DNA of 64,000 nucleotides from Pictodentalium vernedei (Eukaryota > Mollusca > Scaphopoda > Dentaliida > Dentaliidae). The notes beneath the pieces are model-generated. The model had not been told where the DNA came from and did not search any database. It saw only the letters and a list, made by a program, of their open reading frames with translations. The stretch covers positions 58,036,577-58,100,576 of the forward strand of contig CM062289.1 in assembly GCA_031216915.1 (NCBI GenBank). Direction: 5' to 3'. This document shows, one piece after another, positions 45,608 to 56,650 of this stretch. Position 1 is the stretch's first letter; each line of letters begins with the position of its first letter. The position numbers and the translations under genes were made by a program.

Positions 45608-46205
45608 TTCCCACTAGACCGATTTCCTTTAGACCAATTCCCTTTAGGCCAATTCCCAAAAGACCAATTCCCCTTAGACCAGCTACATACTGTTATTGAT
45701 TAAGGGTTGATTAAGAAAACATTTATTTACTGATAAGCACTTTATTTGATAAAAAAATATTTATACGCATAATATACAAAAAATATAGGTTTATAACATT
45801 TCAGTTTATAAAATATCAACAAGCCAGAAAATAAGCAGACTATCATCTGAAAAATGAGGTCCCCAGAGGGTGAATTTGGTGATGCTACCCTGCACAGCAG
45901 GGTAGCACCACTAAATTTACCCTCTGTGTACCTCAATCTGAAGTAAGGTCTCTTACATAAACAGAAAGAGGTACCCAGAGGATAAACTGACCCACTGTAT
46001 GGGATAACATCAGCAAATCTCCCCTCTGGGGACCTCATTCTGCAAATGACAGACTGCTCATTTTCGTTCTTGAATATCAATAACATTAGTTACATTTATA
46101 AATATTTATAAATGTATCAAATTATTGATATAGAATTATTTTAAAAGTAGAATGCATGAGTTAGTCTAAGGGGAATTGGTCTAAAGGGAATTGGTCTAGT
46201 GGGAA
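45608..46205. mobile_element. MITE with triplicated 15-bp subterminal repeats (TTTAGACCAATTCCC)
   Basis: TTCCCACTAGACC ... GGTCTAGTGGGAA. Three to four AGACCAATTCCC units sit inside each end, inverted. The middle is a double hairpin with GTCCCCAGAGG/CCTCTGGGGAC outer arms and a GGTGATGCTACCCTG inner arm. Confidence 0.75.
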
Positions 46206-46292
46206 TGGACCATGGACAGACCGACCAGCAGAACACTGTACACTCTTGTATTGAAAACGAGAACTTACTTGGTTGTAGTGTGTAGAACTACA

Positions 46293-46732
46293 CAGGGTTC
46301 ATACTGCTCTTGAAAAACCCTTGAAAATGATTTTTTTCTTGAAAAACCCTGGAATTTGAAATTAGCCCTTGAGAAACCCTTGAACTTTTAGAAATCTCTT
46401 GAAAAACCCTTGAATACCAAGCTATTTCCTGAGCATTGTAAATGTATGTGTACTCGCCTTTTACTTGTTTGTTGCACTCGTGTCGCTCAGTTAAAAAAAA
46501 TCATAAAAAAGTATGGAACGTTTTACCAAGATTACTGTAACACAGGTCACACTTTGGGTACCAGTACTTCCTGACTTCCAAAGTCAGATCCGTGTCACAT
46601 GAATCTTAGATTTTTAGAGCTCATACAACAAGCTGAATAGTATATGTAGCCCTTGAAAAAAGAAAAAGAAGCCCTTGCAAAAACCCTTGAAAAACCCTTG
46701 AACTTTGTGAGCAAATTTTTGTATGAACCCTG
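46293..46732. mobile_element. hAT-like MITE rich in CCCTTGAAAAA repeats
   Basis: Tips CAGGGTTCATAC / GTATGAACCCTG. About ten CCCTTGAAAA-type subterminal repeats in both orientations. The flanking duplication is imperfect. Confidence 0.68.
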
Positions 46733-46860
46733 ATTAGTCTACAGAAGTAGATTCTTCAAATTGGGGTATTTTTAATGTCAATAGCTGTCTTATCAGCAGG
46801 ACTGTGTATTATTTTATTTCTGATATTATTTCAATTTTTCCCCATTTTATATACATAAAG

Positions 46861-46955
46861 AAGGATGATGCAGGTAACAGATGGATTTACGCTGATGGGA
46901 AGGCCTTTCCAGGTATTAATTCACATTGGCAGTATGAAACAACAAAGCAGAACAG
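46861..46955 (+). CDS. C-type lectin-like protein, exon 3 (long-loop region of CTLD)
   Basis: Seen: a pyrimidine-rich tract and AG at 46859-46860, 31 codons plus two bases in frame with exon 2, and donor GTTAGT at 46956. The peptide has RWIYADGKAFPGINSHWQYE, matching the WxWxDG ... W block of CTLDs. The place where a carbohydrate-binding EPN or QPD tripeptide is expected reads ETTKQN. Classical Ca2+-dependent sugar binding is therefore doubtful; this is inferred from the motif, not shown. A TA-flanked MITE (46967-47280) starts 12 bases after the exon end. Confidence 0.85.
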
Positions 46956-46966
46956 GTTAGTAAGTA

Positions 46967-47280
46967 CAGTTAAAACTAGAAGTCCTGTCACGAATAGTGG
47001 GCTTATCTAGGCTTAATTGCGTGCTGGAAATGCGCGCAATTGCCATATCGAATGGCATTCAAAGCACGGCAGGTTCTCCTGGTTACTCATAGCAAACACA
47101 TGCAATGTTTCTGTCAATGGACCTCCGGGTTACCCGGAGGTCCATTGGCTGAAACACTGCTTGTGCACAGGCCATATGTACAGAATGTGATAGCTTTACT
47201 AGGGCCCTAACGCGTACATTAACACGCAGATCAACGTGCTATTTGTGCGCATTTCATGACAGGACTTCTAGTTTTAACTG
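46967..47280. mobile_element. TA-flanked hairpin MITE (family F) copy 2, 12 bases after lectin exon 3
   Basis: Same tips and centre as 21246-21563, 314 bp. Its TA target lies inside the intron immediately downstream of the exon 3 donor. Confidence 0.88.
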
Positions 47281-47344
47281 TATTATCAAGTATTGTATCA
47301 ACTTGTACCTATAATATGTTCCAGCAAAATATTATGTGATACAT

Positions 47345-47512
47345 ACAGATTATTATGATTATGTGCATGTAATATAATTTGTATCAGATTCGAGGTGGAG
47401 TCCAGAATGGGATCTCAATGAGCCGGCTTTGCCGTCAAGTTGTGATCCCAGTTTTGGACACCACTGAGAATCTGATGTAAATCACGGGACATGCACATTA
47501 TCATGATACCGG
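47345..47512. repeat. Foldback element downstream of lectin exon 3
   Basis: Arms CATGATAATGTGCATGTCCC-type (inverse of ATTATGTGCATG at 47355) and GTATCAGATTC / GAATCTGATG, centre GGATCTCAATGAGCCGGC. 47513-47689 holds nothing I can name. Confidence 0.6.
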
Positions 47513-47689
47513 TAATTCATTTATCTAACAATTCTGTCACATAACCAGATTAAATCATAAATTATTAATACAGTTTTGGGACATAATGTTGGGTGAGAAA
47601 AAGTAAAAAAAAAACATATTTTATGGAACTATATTGTTGTGCACTGTAACAAACAATGAGTAATGCAGTCACCGCAATTACTGTTGGAG

Positions 47690-48725
47690 CCCAAAGTTTA
47701 ACTTTGTGCAATATGAGGAAATTTGTTTAAAAATCTTCTTCACATCCACCAGTCAGAATGTTTTCATATTTGTAATACGACATGTCTAGTGGGGGTGGGC
47801 AGATTCAAGTTTGTTCAAATAGGTACCCTGGGTTAATATTTGGACTCTCTGTTTAAGTTAGTGCAATATTTAAGTTAGTGCAATATGAGCCCAAAATTAA
47901 GTTAGTGCAATATGAGGAAATTTGTTGAAAAATCTTCTTCAGATCCACCAGTCAGAATGCTTTCATATTTGGTATACGACATCTCTAAGGGGTGGGGGTC
48001 TTGGTCAGATTTAAATTTGTTCAAATCGAGGCCCTGGGTTAATATTTGGGCAAACTATGGGAGCACAAATGTTAATTTAGTGCAATACAAGGACATTTCT
48101 TAAAAAATCTTCTTCAGATTCACCAGTCAGAATCCTTTCATATTTGGTATACAACATCTCTAGGGGGGGGGGGGGGGGGGGGGGCAGATTCAAGTTTGTT
48201 CAAATCAATTCCCTGGATTAATATTTGGGCTCCCTATTGGAGCCCTAATTTTAACTTAGTCTAGTATGAGGAATAATCTTTAAAACACTTCTTCTCCAGA
48301 AACTGCAGTCAGAATCATTTAATATATGGCATTCAGAATCCTTACAGGGGTTGGATTCAATTTGTTCAACTCAAATCCATCGTTTCATACTTGGGCTCTA
48401 TAAGAGAGCTCAAATTTTTAGCAATATGAGGATTAATCTTTTGAAAATCTTCTTCTTCAGATCCACCTGTCCGAATCTTTTGATATATGTGGCGTACAGC
48501 ATCTTTGAGGAAGTCAGATCTTAGTTTGTTAAAATCAAGTCTTTGGGTTAATATTTGGGCTCCCTATTGGAGCCAGAATTTTAACTTAGTCCAATATGAG
48601 GAATAATCTTTAAAAATATGCTTCTTGAGATACAATCAGAATCTTTTGATATTTGGCTTACAGTATCCTTAGAGGGTTCAAATTCAGTTTGTTCAAATAA
48701 AGTCCCTGGGTCGAGGTTTGAGGTA
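47690..48725 (+). mobile_element. Family J tandem-repeat block without recognisable ends
   Basis: Six degenerate units with TCTTCTTCAGATCCACCAGTC and TTTGATATTTGG. Contains a G homopolymer at about 48164-48184. No 5-prime hairpin or CCGTC tract. Confidence 0.72.
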
Positions 48726-48915
48726 TGACACTGTCTATCCAAGAAGATAACGTGAGTTATGAATTACATATTACCTAATTTGTAATTTGATCATTGGGTA
48801 TGTGGAGTTCGAAGAATTAAAACTAAAATTTCTCGACCAAATCAGTACTGAATGTCAGAGCTGGAGAATGGGTGGAGTACATGTATATACGACCAGGGGT
48901 GAACAGGGGAAGCAG

Positions 48916-49565
48916 CAGGTCTCAAAATAAGCGGTGTCACGTTGCTTTTTGCTATGCAAAACTTGCAAAAAGCTATACAATGTTCAATTATGTATAGCAT
49001 TTTGCGATACAAGATAATCAACTGCAGCCTATTGTATCGCAAAATGTAAATGAAAATTTGCAAACAAATTTGAAACTAGTTCACTGATGCTTTACTTCTG
49101 ATTGTGGAACATTCCATGCATAACTCAGATTAACTCTCCACCAAGCATCATTTGCAACTTCATATGCAAGATGAATTCTATTGGTTTAAATTCTTCCTGT
49201 TTTTACAACATTTTACATAAAATGTCCATTAAAAATAACTTCAAGACCATCAAATTAAAAATCCCATCATTTTGAGAACTCTATTGATCAACCAAGACGC
49301 CCTTTGAAATATCCAAGTCCATGCAACCCTTAAAGGCAGTTCAGTTAAAAAAAAAACATAGTAAATGTTTCATGTGTTGAAGATCCTTTGGAAATGCCCA
49401 GAAATGGATGGAAACTATTCCATCTACTTAGAAGAATTCAATACAAAACAGCATAACATAACTCTGGTATACAAAAATAGCTATGGCATTTTTACAAAAT
49501 GCTATTTATTTTTTGGAAATGTGTAGCATTTTGCTACATAAAGAAAAAAAGTTATTTTGTGCACT
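48916..49565. mobile_element. Nonautonomous DNA transposon with a 9-bp duplication GGGAAGCAG
   Basis: GGGAAGCAG at 48907-48915 and 49566-49574. Ends share CAAAATAA in inverted orientation. GTAGCATTTTGC-like repeats lie near both ends. A 9-bp duplication fits Mutator-like or an imprecise hAT. Confidence 0.62.
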
Positions 49566-49672
49566 GGGAAGCAGGTCAGTTGCCCTCAGGTCAAGTCATC
49601 ATGGATCAAGTTGTCCCCACAAAAATTAGCAAAATGTTTCATATTTTTTTCCCCCACTTTTCTTTTTTAAAA

Positions 49673-50015
49673 AGTTGGGTATACTAGATTGTGCCTGTCC
49701 ATCCATCCATTTTCCATCCGTCCGTCCGTGAACCAGTGCATCCATCCATCCATCCCTCCACCCTACAATGTCTGTTCGAGTTACAACTTGAACATTACTG
49801 CTGAGATTTCAATGAAATTTCATACAGATGTTCACTATCATAAGATCTTTCAGGAGCATCAGCCATTTTGCTGTTGGAATATTTTTTCTATGCGTTATCG
49901 CCCTTTTAATATGCAAAATAGCAAATTTTTTTGTCTGTTTGCCTCATATCTCAGGTTTGGGTTATTGGATCTCAACAAAATTTAGAATGCAGATTGTTTA
50001 TGGGAAAGGCTTTCA
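49673..50015 (+). mobile_element. Probable Helentron-like fragment (family O)
   Basis: Tract CCATCCGTCCGTCCGTGAAC followed by TTTCAATGAAATTTCATACA-type sequence, as in the other families. The 3-prime end is absent; a family E element starts at 50017. Confidence 0.5.
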
Positions 50016-50016
50016 T

Positions 50017-50249
50017 TATACCCCCCACAAACAAAGTTTGGGGGGATATATAGGAATCACCCTGTCCGTCCTTCCGTCTGTCCATCTGTCCATCCTTATA
50101 AGCACAACTCCTCCTAAACCGTTTGAAGAATTTTCATGAAACTTTACACAGTGGAAGAACTCCATATGAAGATGTGTATGAAGCAATATAATTCCGTTCT
50201 GACAGGTGCGGGGGGTATCACTTTGTGAGCTTGCTCACAGTACCTCTAG
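50017..50249 (+). mobile_element. Helentron-like nonautonomous element (family E), uninterrupted
   Basis: 233 bp with all parts: 5-prime ATACCCCCC hairpin, CTGTCCGTCCTTCCGTCTG tract, inverse GCGGGGGGTAT, 3-prime hairpin TGTGAGCTTGCTCACA, end CTCTAG before TT. Best reference copy for the family. Confidence 0.82.
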
Positions 50250-50470
50250 TTGTGACTGAGGGATTAGTTTTCATGACCCTTCTGGTCAGGCCCAAACATG
50301 ATCCAGATATCCAAGAACAAAGCTAAGAAATTAAGACTCTTCAAAAAGCAGCGACAGAGCTGCGTGGGGTAGATTCCAAAACACTCAGCTTTATTTTGTT
50401 TTTTATCTTTATATTTGAGTCAAGGTCAGCAGGGCCAAAAAGCAGCAAAAAACAATGCTGTCAAAAATAA

Positions 50471-50837
50471 AATCTCCCCCTCATGCCAGCATCCATAGAT
50501 TGTGCAGCAATGAGAGGGATTATCTGAGTTCTAAGCCCGAGGGCTTAGAGGGTTAAATAGCATTCATGTCCCGTGCAAACCAAGTAGTATCGCTTTCAAA
50601 GAAGTCGAGAATTGAACTGTGGTAGACCTATATAAACCTGAGCCACACACTGTGAGCCATCATTTAAAGACAGGCGCCGGAAAGGATGAACAGGAACAGC
50701 ACACTACCACAGGGTGGTTGAACCTCCCAATGTCCAAAACATGGGAAGGGAATGCACCCTCTAAGCCCTCTGTCTTAGAACTCAAATAATCCCTCTCATA
50801 GCTACACATCCTACGGATGCTGGCATGAGGGGGATTA
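50471..50837. repeat. Foldback element next to a DIRS terminal repeat
   Basis: Arms of about 95 bp: CCCCCTCATGCCAGCATCC, GAGAGGGATTAT and GAGTTCTAAG, mirrored at 50735-50837. The spacer includes a TA-bounded stretch and no coding frame. Confidence 0.72.
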
Positions 50838-51335
50838 TTTCTTATCAACCTACCTTACAATTGTTTACTACAGGCTTACAATACAGTGGAAGACCCTAAC
50901 TCAGAAAATATACTCTCTATTTGATCTTTCCCAAGAGTTTTGGGAAAGAAAAGTGGAGCAAAAACACCACGAAAAAATAAGCCAGAACTGGGTCGAGTGC
51001 CATTGGCGCACACCCAGTAGGGGACGCTCTTCTTTTACCTAGTACAATTCCACGACTTCCGTTAACCAGTGTGCAAAGCAGTCATCAAATCATTCTTTTT
51101 TCGTCCGTCCTCGTGAGTAGGACGGCCATTTGCAAATTCAGAAACAGTGATAATTCAACTCGTTGACAACAGTTTCCTGTGACTGGAATTATGGATCTGA
51201 GGATCGTATAATAACAGGACTGTGTTTTATATATTCTCGTTAGTTTTCATTGTACTTTATAAATTTTACATGTCGCGTGCAACTTTCACGTACTGTGCGG
51301 TTCGTGAATAAAATTTTTCGGTTGATAAATTTTAT
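50838..51335 (+). mobile_element. DIRS terminal repeat fragment (third copy)
   Basis: About 500 bp matching the left terminal repeat of copies 1 and 2, from TTTCTTATCAACCTACC to GGTTGATAAATTTTAT. The body is missing: a Helentron-like element starts directly at 51336. Inserted at the edge of a 365-bp foldback element. Confidence 0.82.
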
Positions 51336-51944
51336 TAGCTCACCGAAGGGAGCTTAATTTATCACTTGCCGTCTGTCGTCGTCGTCCGTCGTGAACTTTA
51401 CATTATTGACTTCTCCTTACAAACTACTTGACCAAATTGAACCAAATTTTGTGTGCATGTTCCTTATCATATGTCAATTCAAGTTTGTACAAATAAACTT
51501 GCCGCGCCCACAGGGGGCTCCAGAAGGGGCATAACTCTGATAGCACCCATAAATTTTTTTAAAAATTCAAAAAAATCTTCTTCAGATCCACCACTCAGAA
51601 TCTTTTCATATTTGTTATACAACATCTCTAGGCGGGTCAGATTCAAGTTTGTTCAAATCGAGTCCCTGGATTAAGATTTGGGCTCCCTGTAGGAGCCCAA
51701 ATTTTAACTTACTGAATTATGAGGAAATTTCTTTAAAAATCTTCTTCAAATCCACCAGTCAGAATGCTTTCATATTTGGTATACAACATCTCTAGTGGGG
51801 TCAGATTCAAGTTTGTTCAAATCGGGTCCCTGAGTTAGTATTTGGGCTCTCTATTGGAGCCCAAAATTTAACTTGGTGCAGTTTGAGGAAATTTCTTTAA
51901 ACATCTTCTTCTTCAGATCGGCCACTCAGAATCTTTTCATGTTT
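51336..51944 (+). mobile_element. Helentron-like element (family J), 3-prime end missing
   Basis: 5-prime TAGCTCACCGAAGGGAGCTT, CCGTCTGTCGTCGTCGTCCG tract, leader region and about two and a half tandem units. Cut by the CACTA-like element. Confidence 0.78.
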
Positions 51945-53369
51945 CACTACTGCACATACGGCCATTAAATGAGCCATAAAATTGTGCCATTAAAAATACC
52001 ATTAAATATTCCCATTAATTTGGTCGCTATAATGGGCATTAAATTAAACTTGAAGACCATTAAAAAATGTGGATATAATGCCCATTACAAATGTTAATGG
52101 GCATCAAAAGTTAATGGATATGAACTACATTTTCATGGGCATTATTACCAGTTTCTTAGTGAATGCAATGGCCATTAAAGCGACCAAATTAATGGGAAAT
52201 TTGTTTTGTCAAAATCTAATGGCCATTAACTGTTATTGTAAATAAGCAACAATTTGATGGGCATTAATTACAAACCAGTAGCCAGATTTTGATGGCCATT
52301 AAAAGGAACCAAAATTAATGGCAGCGACTTGACTAGAAATCACTGCTACATATGTAAGCCACTGGATGTGAGCTTGCTGTGGTCAGGTGTCAATTTAGAG
52401 CAACTGTCTTGGCCCTTAAGGGTTAAGAGTGTAAACTGCACCGTAGCTGCAAGTTTTGTTTCTTTGCCGGACAAGGCAATTTTAACGGAAATTTTGCCAT
52501 AGAAAACAGCTTCTTCTACAGCAATGATTGGCGTAGACAAATTTTGAGGGGTGTAATGAATATAAAAATTCCTAAGAGGCAAGTTTGTAGTACATGTACA
52601 TTTAAATTTAGCATTTGATTCCATTTCTGGGTATACATTGCACTTTCCAAGCAATAATATATAAGTTAGGGTATTATTGTAACAAAATCAAAGGAATATT
52701 TGATTGCTGAACATTTATTTACAACCAAATATGCTAGTACTTGTAGGTTGTGAGTAGATGATGTACAATGTATTTATTTCAGTACTGGTACTTTTCATGA
52801 AAGAGAATTCCAATAAATTGTCAAATCTATATGATAAACCTTTAAACATTGGTTATTCATATGGTCATTGAAAGGTCTACAATATTTTAATGCCCATTAA
52901 TTTTTCTACCTCACTGGAGCTACAATTTAATGGCCATTAAACACCATTCTGGGTGATTTCTTTTATTTAAAATGGTTTAATGGCCATTAATTCTTTTGAA
53001 ATCTATGATTGTCAACATGGGTTTGCTTAATGCCCATTAAAAATGCTTTATGACAGTATGATAGGCATTAATTTATCTAATTTTATTTAATGGCCATGAG
53101 TTTAAAACCCAATCATGGCCATTAAACAAAGTCATTACAGATTTTAATGGGTGTTAATGGGCATGAAAATTATGAAGACCATATTTAATGGCAAATTTAA
53201 TGGCCAAACATGAAAATGACCATTAAATTGAGCAATTTTAATGGTTTCATTACCCAGCCATTACTTTTTTCATTACAAGAATTAATGGGTGAAAATAATG
53301 GTTTTTGGTGTTTTAAAGGGTTTTTAATGGGTTTTAATGGATTTTTAATGGGTTGCTTGTTCAGTAGTG
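51945..53369. mobile_element. CACTA-like element with dense AATGGCCATTAA subterminal repeats
   Basis: Tips CACTACTG / CAGTAGTG. About 30 occurrences of CCATTAA or TTAATGG (counted by eye) lie in the outer about 370 and 490 bp, while the middle (52330-52850) has none. CACTA tips plus short subterminal repeats are the EnSpm/CACTA plan. No transposase frame and no clear 3-bp duplication; it interrupts the Helentron-like element at 51336. Confidence 0.65.
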
Positions 53370-53581
53370 CAATGTAAGCCAAGGCGACTTGAGGAATGAC
53401 AAGGCGACTTCTTCGCCCTAGTCGCCCACTTTGCTGACCCCTGGGTGAGTTACCTGATATGGCAGAACCCTTAGATGGTATTCTAGTTCTGATTGGACAA
53501 TCTAACTTTGAGGCATAATAAATATATATATAATGTTCATACAACTTAGTAATTTATGATATGTTGATTACTCCTGGTCAG

Positions 53582-54502
53582 TAGTGTTGAAACGATTAGT
53601 CGACTAGTGGAAGTCGATTCGATTTTCGGAAAAATCGACTCTGAAATCCACCAGTCGACTAGCTGGGGAAACTCAAAGATGAAGTCATAAAATACCAATA
53701 GTGGGGGTTAATGATTACAAACATCAGATGTTTCTGCTTCGTTGTGGACCTATTTTAAATTGTATTGAGAAGTGGATATCAATGCAATCATTGTCGTTTG
53801 TTGATGCTGATAATGTATTAATGTTACAACTTAGATTTCAGCAGCATTACAAGCACTGATTTCATCTAACCTAATCACTGGCATGCTTTGAAGAAAAATA
53901 CTTTGATGTACAATTTCAAAGATGCTGTTAATTCATGCAAGCGTTCTGTCCCTCACCCAAGTAGCCCACACTTTTTAATTGATATAAAAATAAAATACAT
54001 GACTGTACTGGTTTGGGTGCGAGCTGGCGAAGACCGGATATGAAGGTGAGGAAACTGTCCGTCACAAAATTTGACCCATGAGTTTTTAATTAATTGCACT
54101 GGGCGAATGGCGGCACACTTCAAACATTTTACAAATTCACGAAACTTCTGTTTTAACATCATTAGGTACTTTTTCCACTGTATGGACAGAGGACTAGGAG
54201 GCATGCACTTCCTAGGTATCCTAATTTTTTTACTGAATGGTTAAAGCTATAATGTACACGACGTTTTTAAAAACTCAAAATACAAAAAAGAGAACAGCTA
54301 CGTTCATGACTTTGACAAGAAAACTTCATCAAACACCTGTCAAACGAGTCATTAAACGAAAGGCTTATCAACTTACATGTAACAGTGTCTTATCACCTAT
54401 AATTTACTGAGACAAGTATGTTTTCAACAGAAAAGCTGACTAGTCAATTTTGAATCGATTACTCCTGTCGACTTTGAAAAATAGGTGATCATTTCAACAC
54501 TA
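53582..54502. mobile_element. Nonautonomous hAT element, 8-bp duplication CTG(G/C)TCAG
   Basis: CTGGTCAG at 53574-53581 and CTGCTCAG at 54503-54510. Tips TAGTGTTGAAACGATTAG / ATCATTTCAACACTA; several GTCGACTAG blocks. No transposase frame. Confidence 0.85.
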
Positions 54503-55035
54503 CTGCTCAGGGGTGGCAGAAGCTCGATAAAAGTGGAGGTGCTCAAATTTACAATGCTACCATGGTTCCACCCAGTGTGAGAAAGGTAACAATTGTATAT
54601 CAATAAATGTACCATGATTCCCGGTAGTCTCTCGTTTAGATGAATATGCCGCTGTGTGTTCTCCTGGGTTGGAAAATAGTTGAAGTAGACAGTCATGGAA
54701 TTCTGACGCAAGCAATTTTTAGCTTGCCTTAACTGCTCACGCAATTTAATCTGGCATAAGCGTTGTTTTGCTCACCTACTTTCAGCTATTTTCGATGGTG
54801 ATGGACCATGAAACGTGTGTACAGAATATGCTGGGTACATGTGTGTGTCGGCCACTACATGTACCAGTACCCCTGAACTTCTTGATCGATCTGACCACTC
54901 TGGCATGGAGGGGATAGTAAAAAATGAATACAGGTTCATTCATTAACATTTTATTAATTCATTTAAAATTGATTGGCTTGAATGCACTCGAAGGAGAAAT
55001 TACCCAACCCGGTATTAACACCCTTCACTCTGATG

Positions 55036-55208
55036 TCAAAATACCAAAATTTCAGGAAGCTATTTTTTCCCATAATGCATCTAGAAATTTACCCAATTCA
55101 ATCTCGTTTGACAGAGCTCAAAGAGCTCTGTCAAACAAGATTGAATTGGTTAAATTTCTAGTTGCATTATGGGAAATTTTTTCTGTCTAAAATTTAGATA
55201 TTTTGACA
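55036..55208. repeat. Foldback element with B-type core
   Basis: ATGTCAAAATA ... TATTTTGACAT outer arms; inner arms TAGAAATTT and CCCAATTCAATCTCGTTTGA meet at GACAGAGCTCAAAGAGCTC. The GACAGAGCTC core matches family B although the outer sequence differs. Confidence 0.72.
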
Positions 55209-55215
55209 TCGGTGT

Positions 55216-55772
55216 GCAGGAGGGGGGGGGGGTTTAACTAAGTCTTTAGAAGATCTTTGTGAAGGAAAAAAGTGAAAAAGATTTCAGGAGAGCAATTTGC
55301 TCGCCTAAGTAGGTTCCAGGCGAGCGATTTATTGCCACCCTGGATTTTTCAGAAAACCAAGCTTGAGTAGAAAAATCAGACTGAAGCAACTGAAAGTGGG
55401 ATTCTTTGGCTAAATATTGTTTGGATCTGCTAATAATGTTACAACAATGCTTGCATAGTGACATGTTTGCATGCACCCTTTTAACTTAGTGTAACTGTGA
55501 AACATATCTGTTGGAAAAAAGTGGAGGGGCACTTGCTCCTGTGTCTCCTCTGTCACCCTGGCTCCACTGCCTCTGCTCCTGGTCTTAACTCATACCAGAG
55601 TCAAGTGCCCTGTTTTATATCCCTACCCCTTGGCCTTAGATGCTTCCATTGCATTTTGTTAGGACATTTTTTTAGGCCTTTAGTCCTTGTAGGTATACAG
55701 AAAATTGAAATGAATGGAGTTAATTATAGATTTTGATGTGGAAATGTTCATTTATTGTTTTATTTTATTCAG
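55216..55772. other. Intron 3 terminal part, blank
   Basis: A G homopolymer at 55220-55231 and a CT-rich run before the acceptor; no element recognised. 54511-55035, 55886-56450 and 57326-57609 are similarly blank. Confidence 0.55.
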
Positions 55773-55885
55773 CGTTCCAAAGAACAACACCTGTGTTGAA
55801 ATTGATCAGGAGGCTTCACCACTCAAATCTTGGAATCCCATAAATTGTGATCAGATGCGATCATTTATTTGTCAAAAACCAGAAG
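55773..55885 (+). CDS. C-type lectin-like protein, exon 4 (end of CTLD)
   Basis: Seen: acceptor TTTTATTCAG ending at 55772; the first base completes the split codon from exon 3, and a GTAGGT donor lies at 55886. The peptide runs VPKNNTCVEIDQ ... SWNPINCDQ ... SFICQKPE. This supplies the last three conserved CTLD cysteines (TCVEI, NCDQ, FICQK). The usual WND triplet of Ca2+ site 2 reads WNP, which agrees with loss of canonical sugar binding. It ends in phase 1, so the protein continues past FICQKP into an exon I did not find before 64000. The four exons span at least 55 kb. Confidence 0.87.
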
Positions 55886-56450
55886 GTAGGTTTTCAATTA
55901 TCCAGCGTTACTTGAGAAGTTTAGTCTAGGATAGCTGCCTTGCCTGGCAAGGTGATACTGTATTGACCCATGAATAAGCCCAGGGGGTGTGTGAAGTAAA
56001 AGAGGGTAAAAGTATATGGGTGGACTTATTTTTGAGAGGTCAAGTCTGCAAGAGAATTTGGATGCAAATTGACACAAAGATGACTCTGTCAATCCCATAA
56101 TAAAGATACATCTACACTTTACCCAACAATTACCGTATTTACTCTATATATTGGGAAACTCTATAATTTGGGACACACATTTTTTCCAGAAAAATATTTT
56201 TTTTTTATGCTCCAATGTTTGGGACACTCAGGAGACTTGTTTTCAGTTGGCCCAGTCACCTGAAAATGGTGCAAAATGCTCAATATTAAAGCTAAGTTTG
56301 TGTTTAATTTTCCTTTTTAAACAATAAAAAATTGATAATACATACTGATTTGTGTTGGTTTTTTTTAAATCTGTTCCTAAGTTTTAATATTTACAGTCCG
56401 GACTGACATGAGGAAGACTACCATATTTAATATTACATTGTGACAGTCTT

Positions 56451-56650
56451 CAACCCTTTACTGAACGCTATTGGCAGATGACACTCATAAAAAGAATTCT
56501 TGTGTAACTAAAAAATTTTCATTTTTTGCTTCCAAAACATAGCTTATGCCCCTCATTGGAAAGTGCGCAATGCACTCGTTCCAATGAGGGGCATAAGCTA
56601 TGTTTTGGAAGCAAAAAATGAAAATCTAAAATAAAAAAAAATTGGATGGC
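56451..56650. mobile_element. Divergent family A-like hairpin MITE
   Basis: Starts CAACCCTTTACTGAACG. The long palindrome CATAGCTTATGCCCCTCATT ... AATGAGGGGCATAAGCTATG has different arm sequence from other A copies but the same plan. The right tip is unclear. Confidence 0.65.

Noticed and set aside
52021-53345. CRISPR-like array of regularly spaced repeats
   Set aside because: The AATGGCCATTAA copies are short, irregularly spaced and in both orientations; they are subterminal transposon repeats in a eukaryotic genome.
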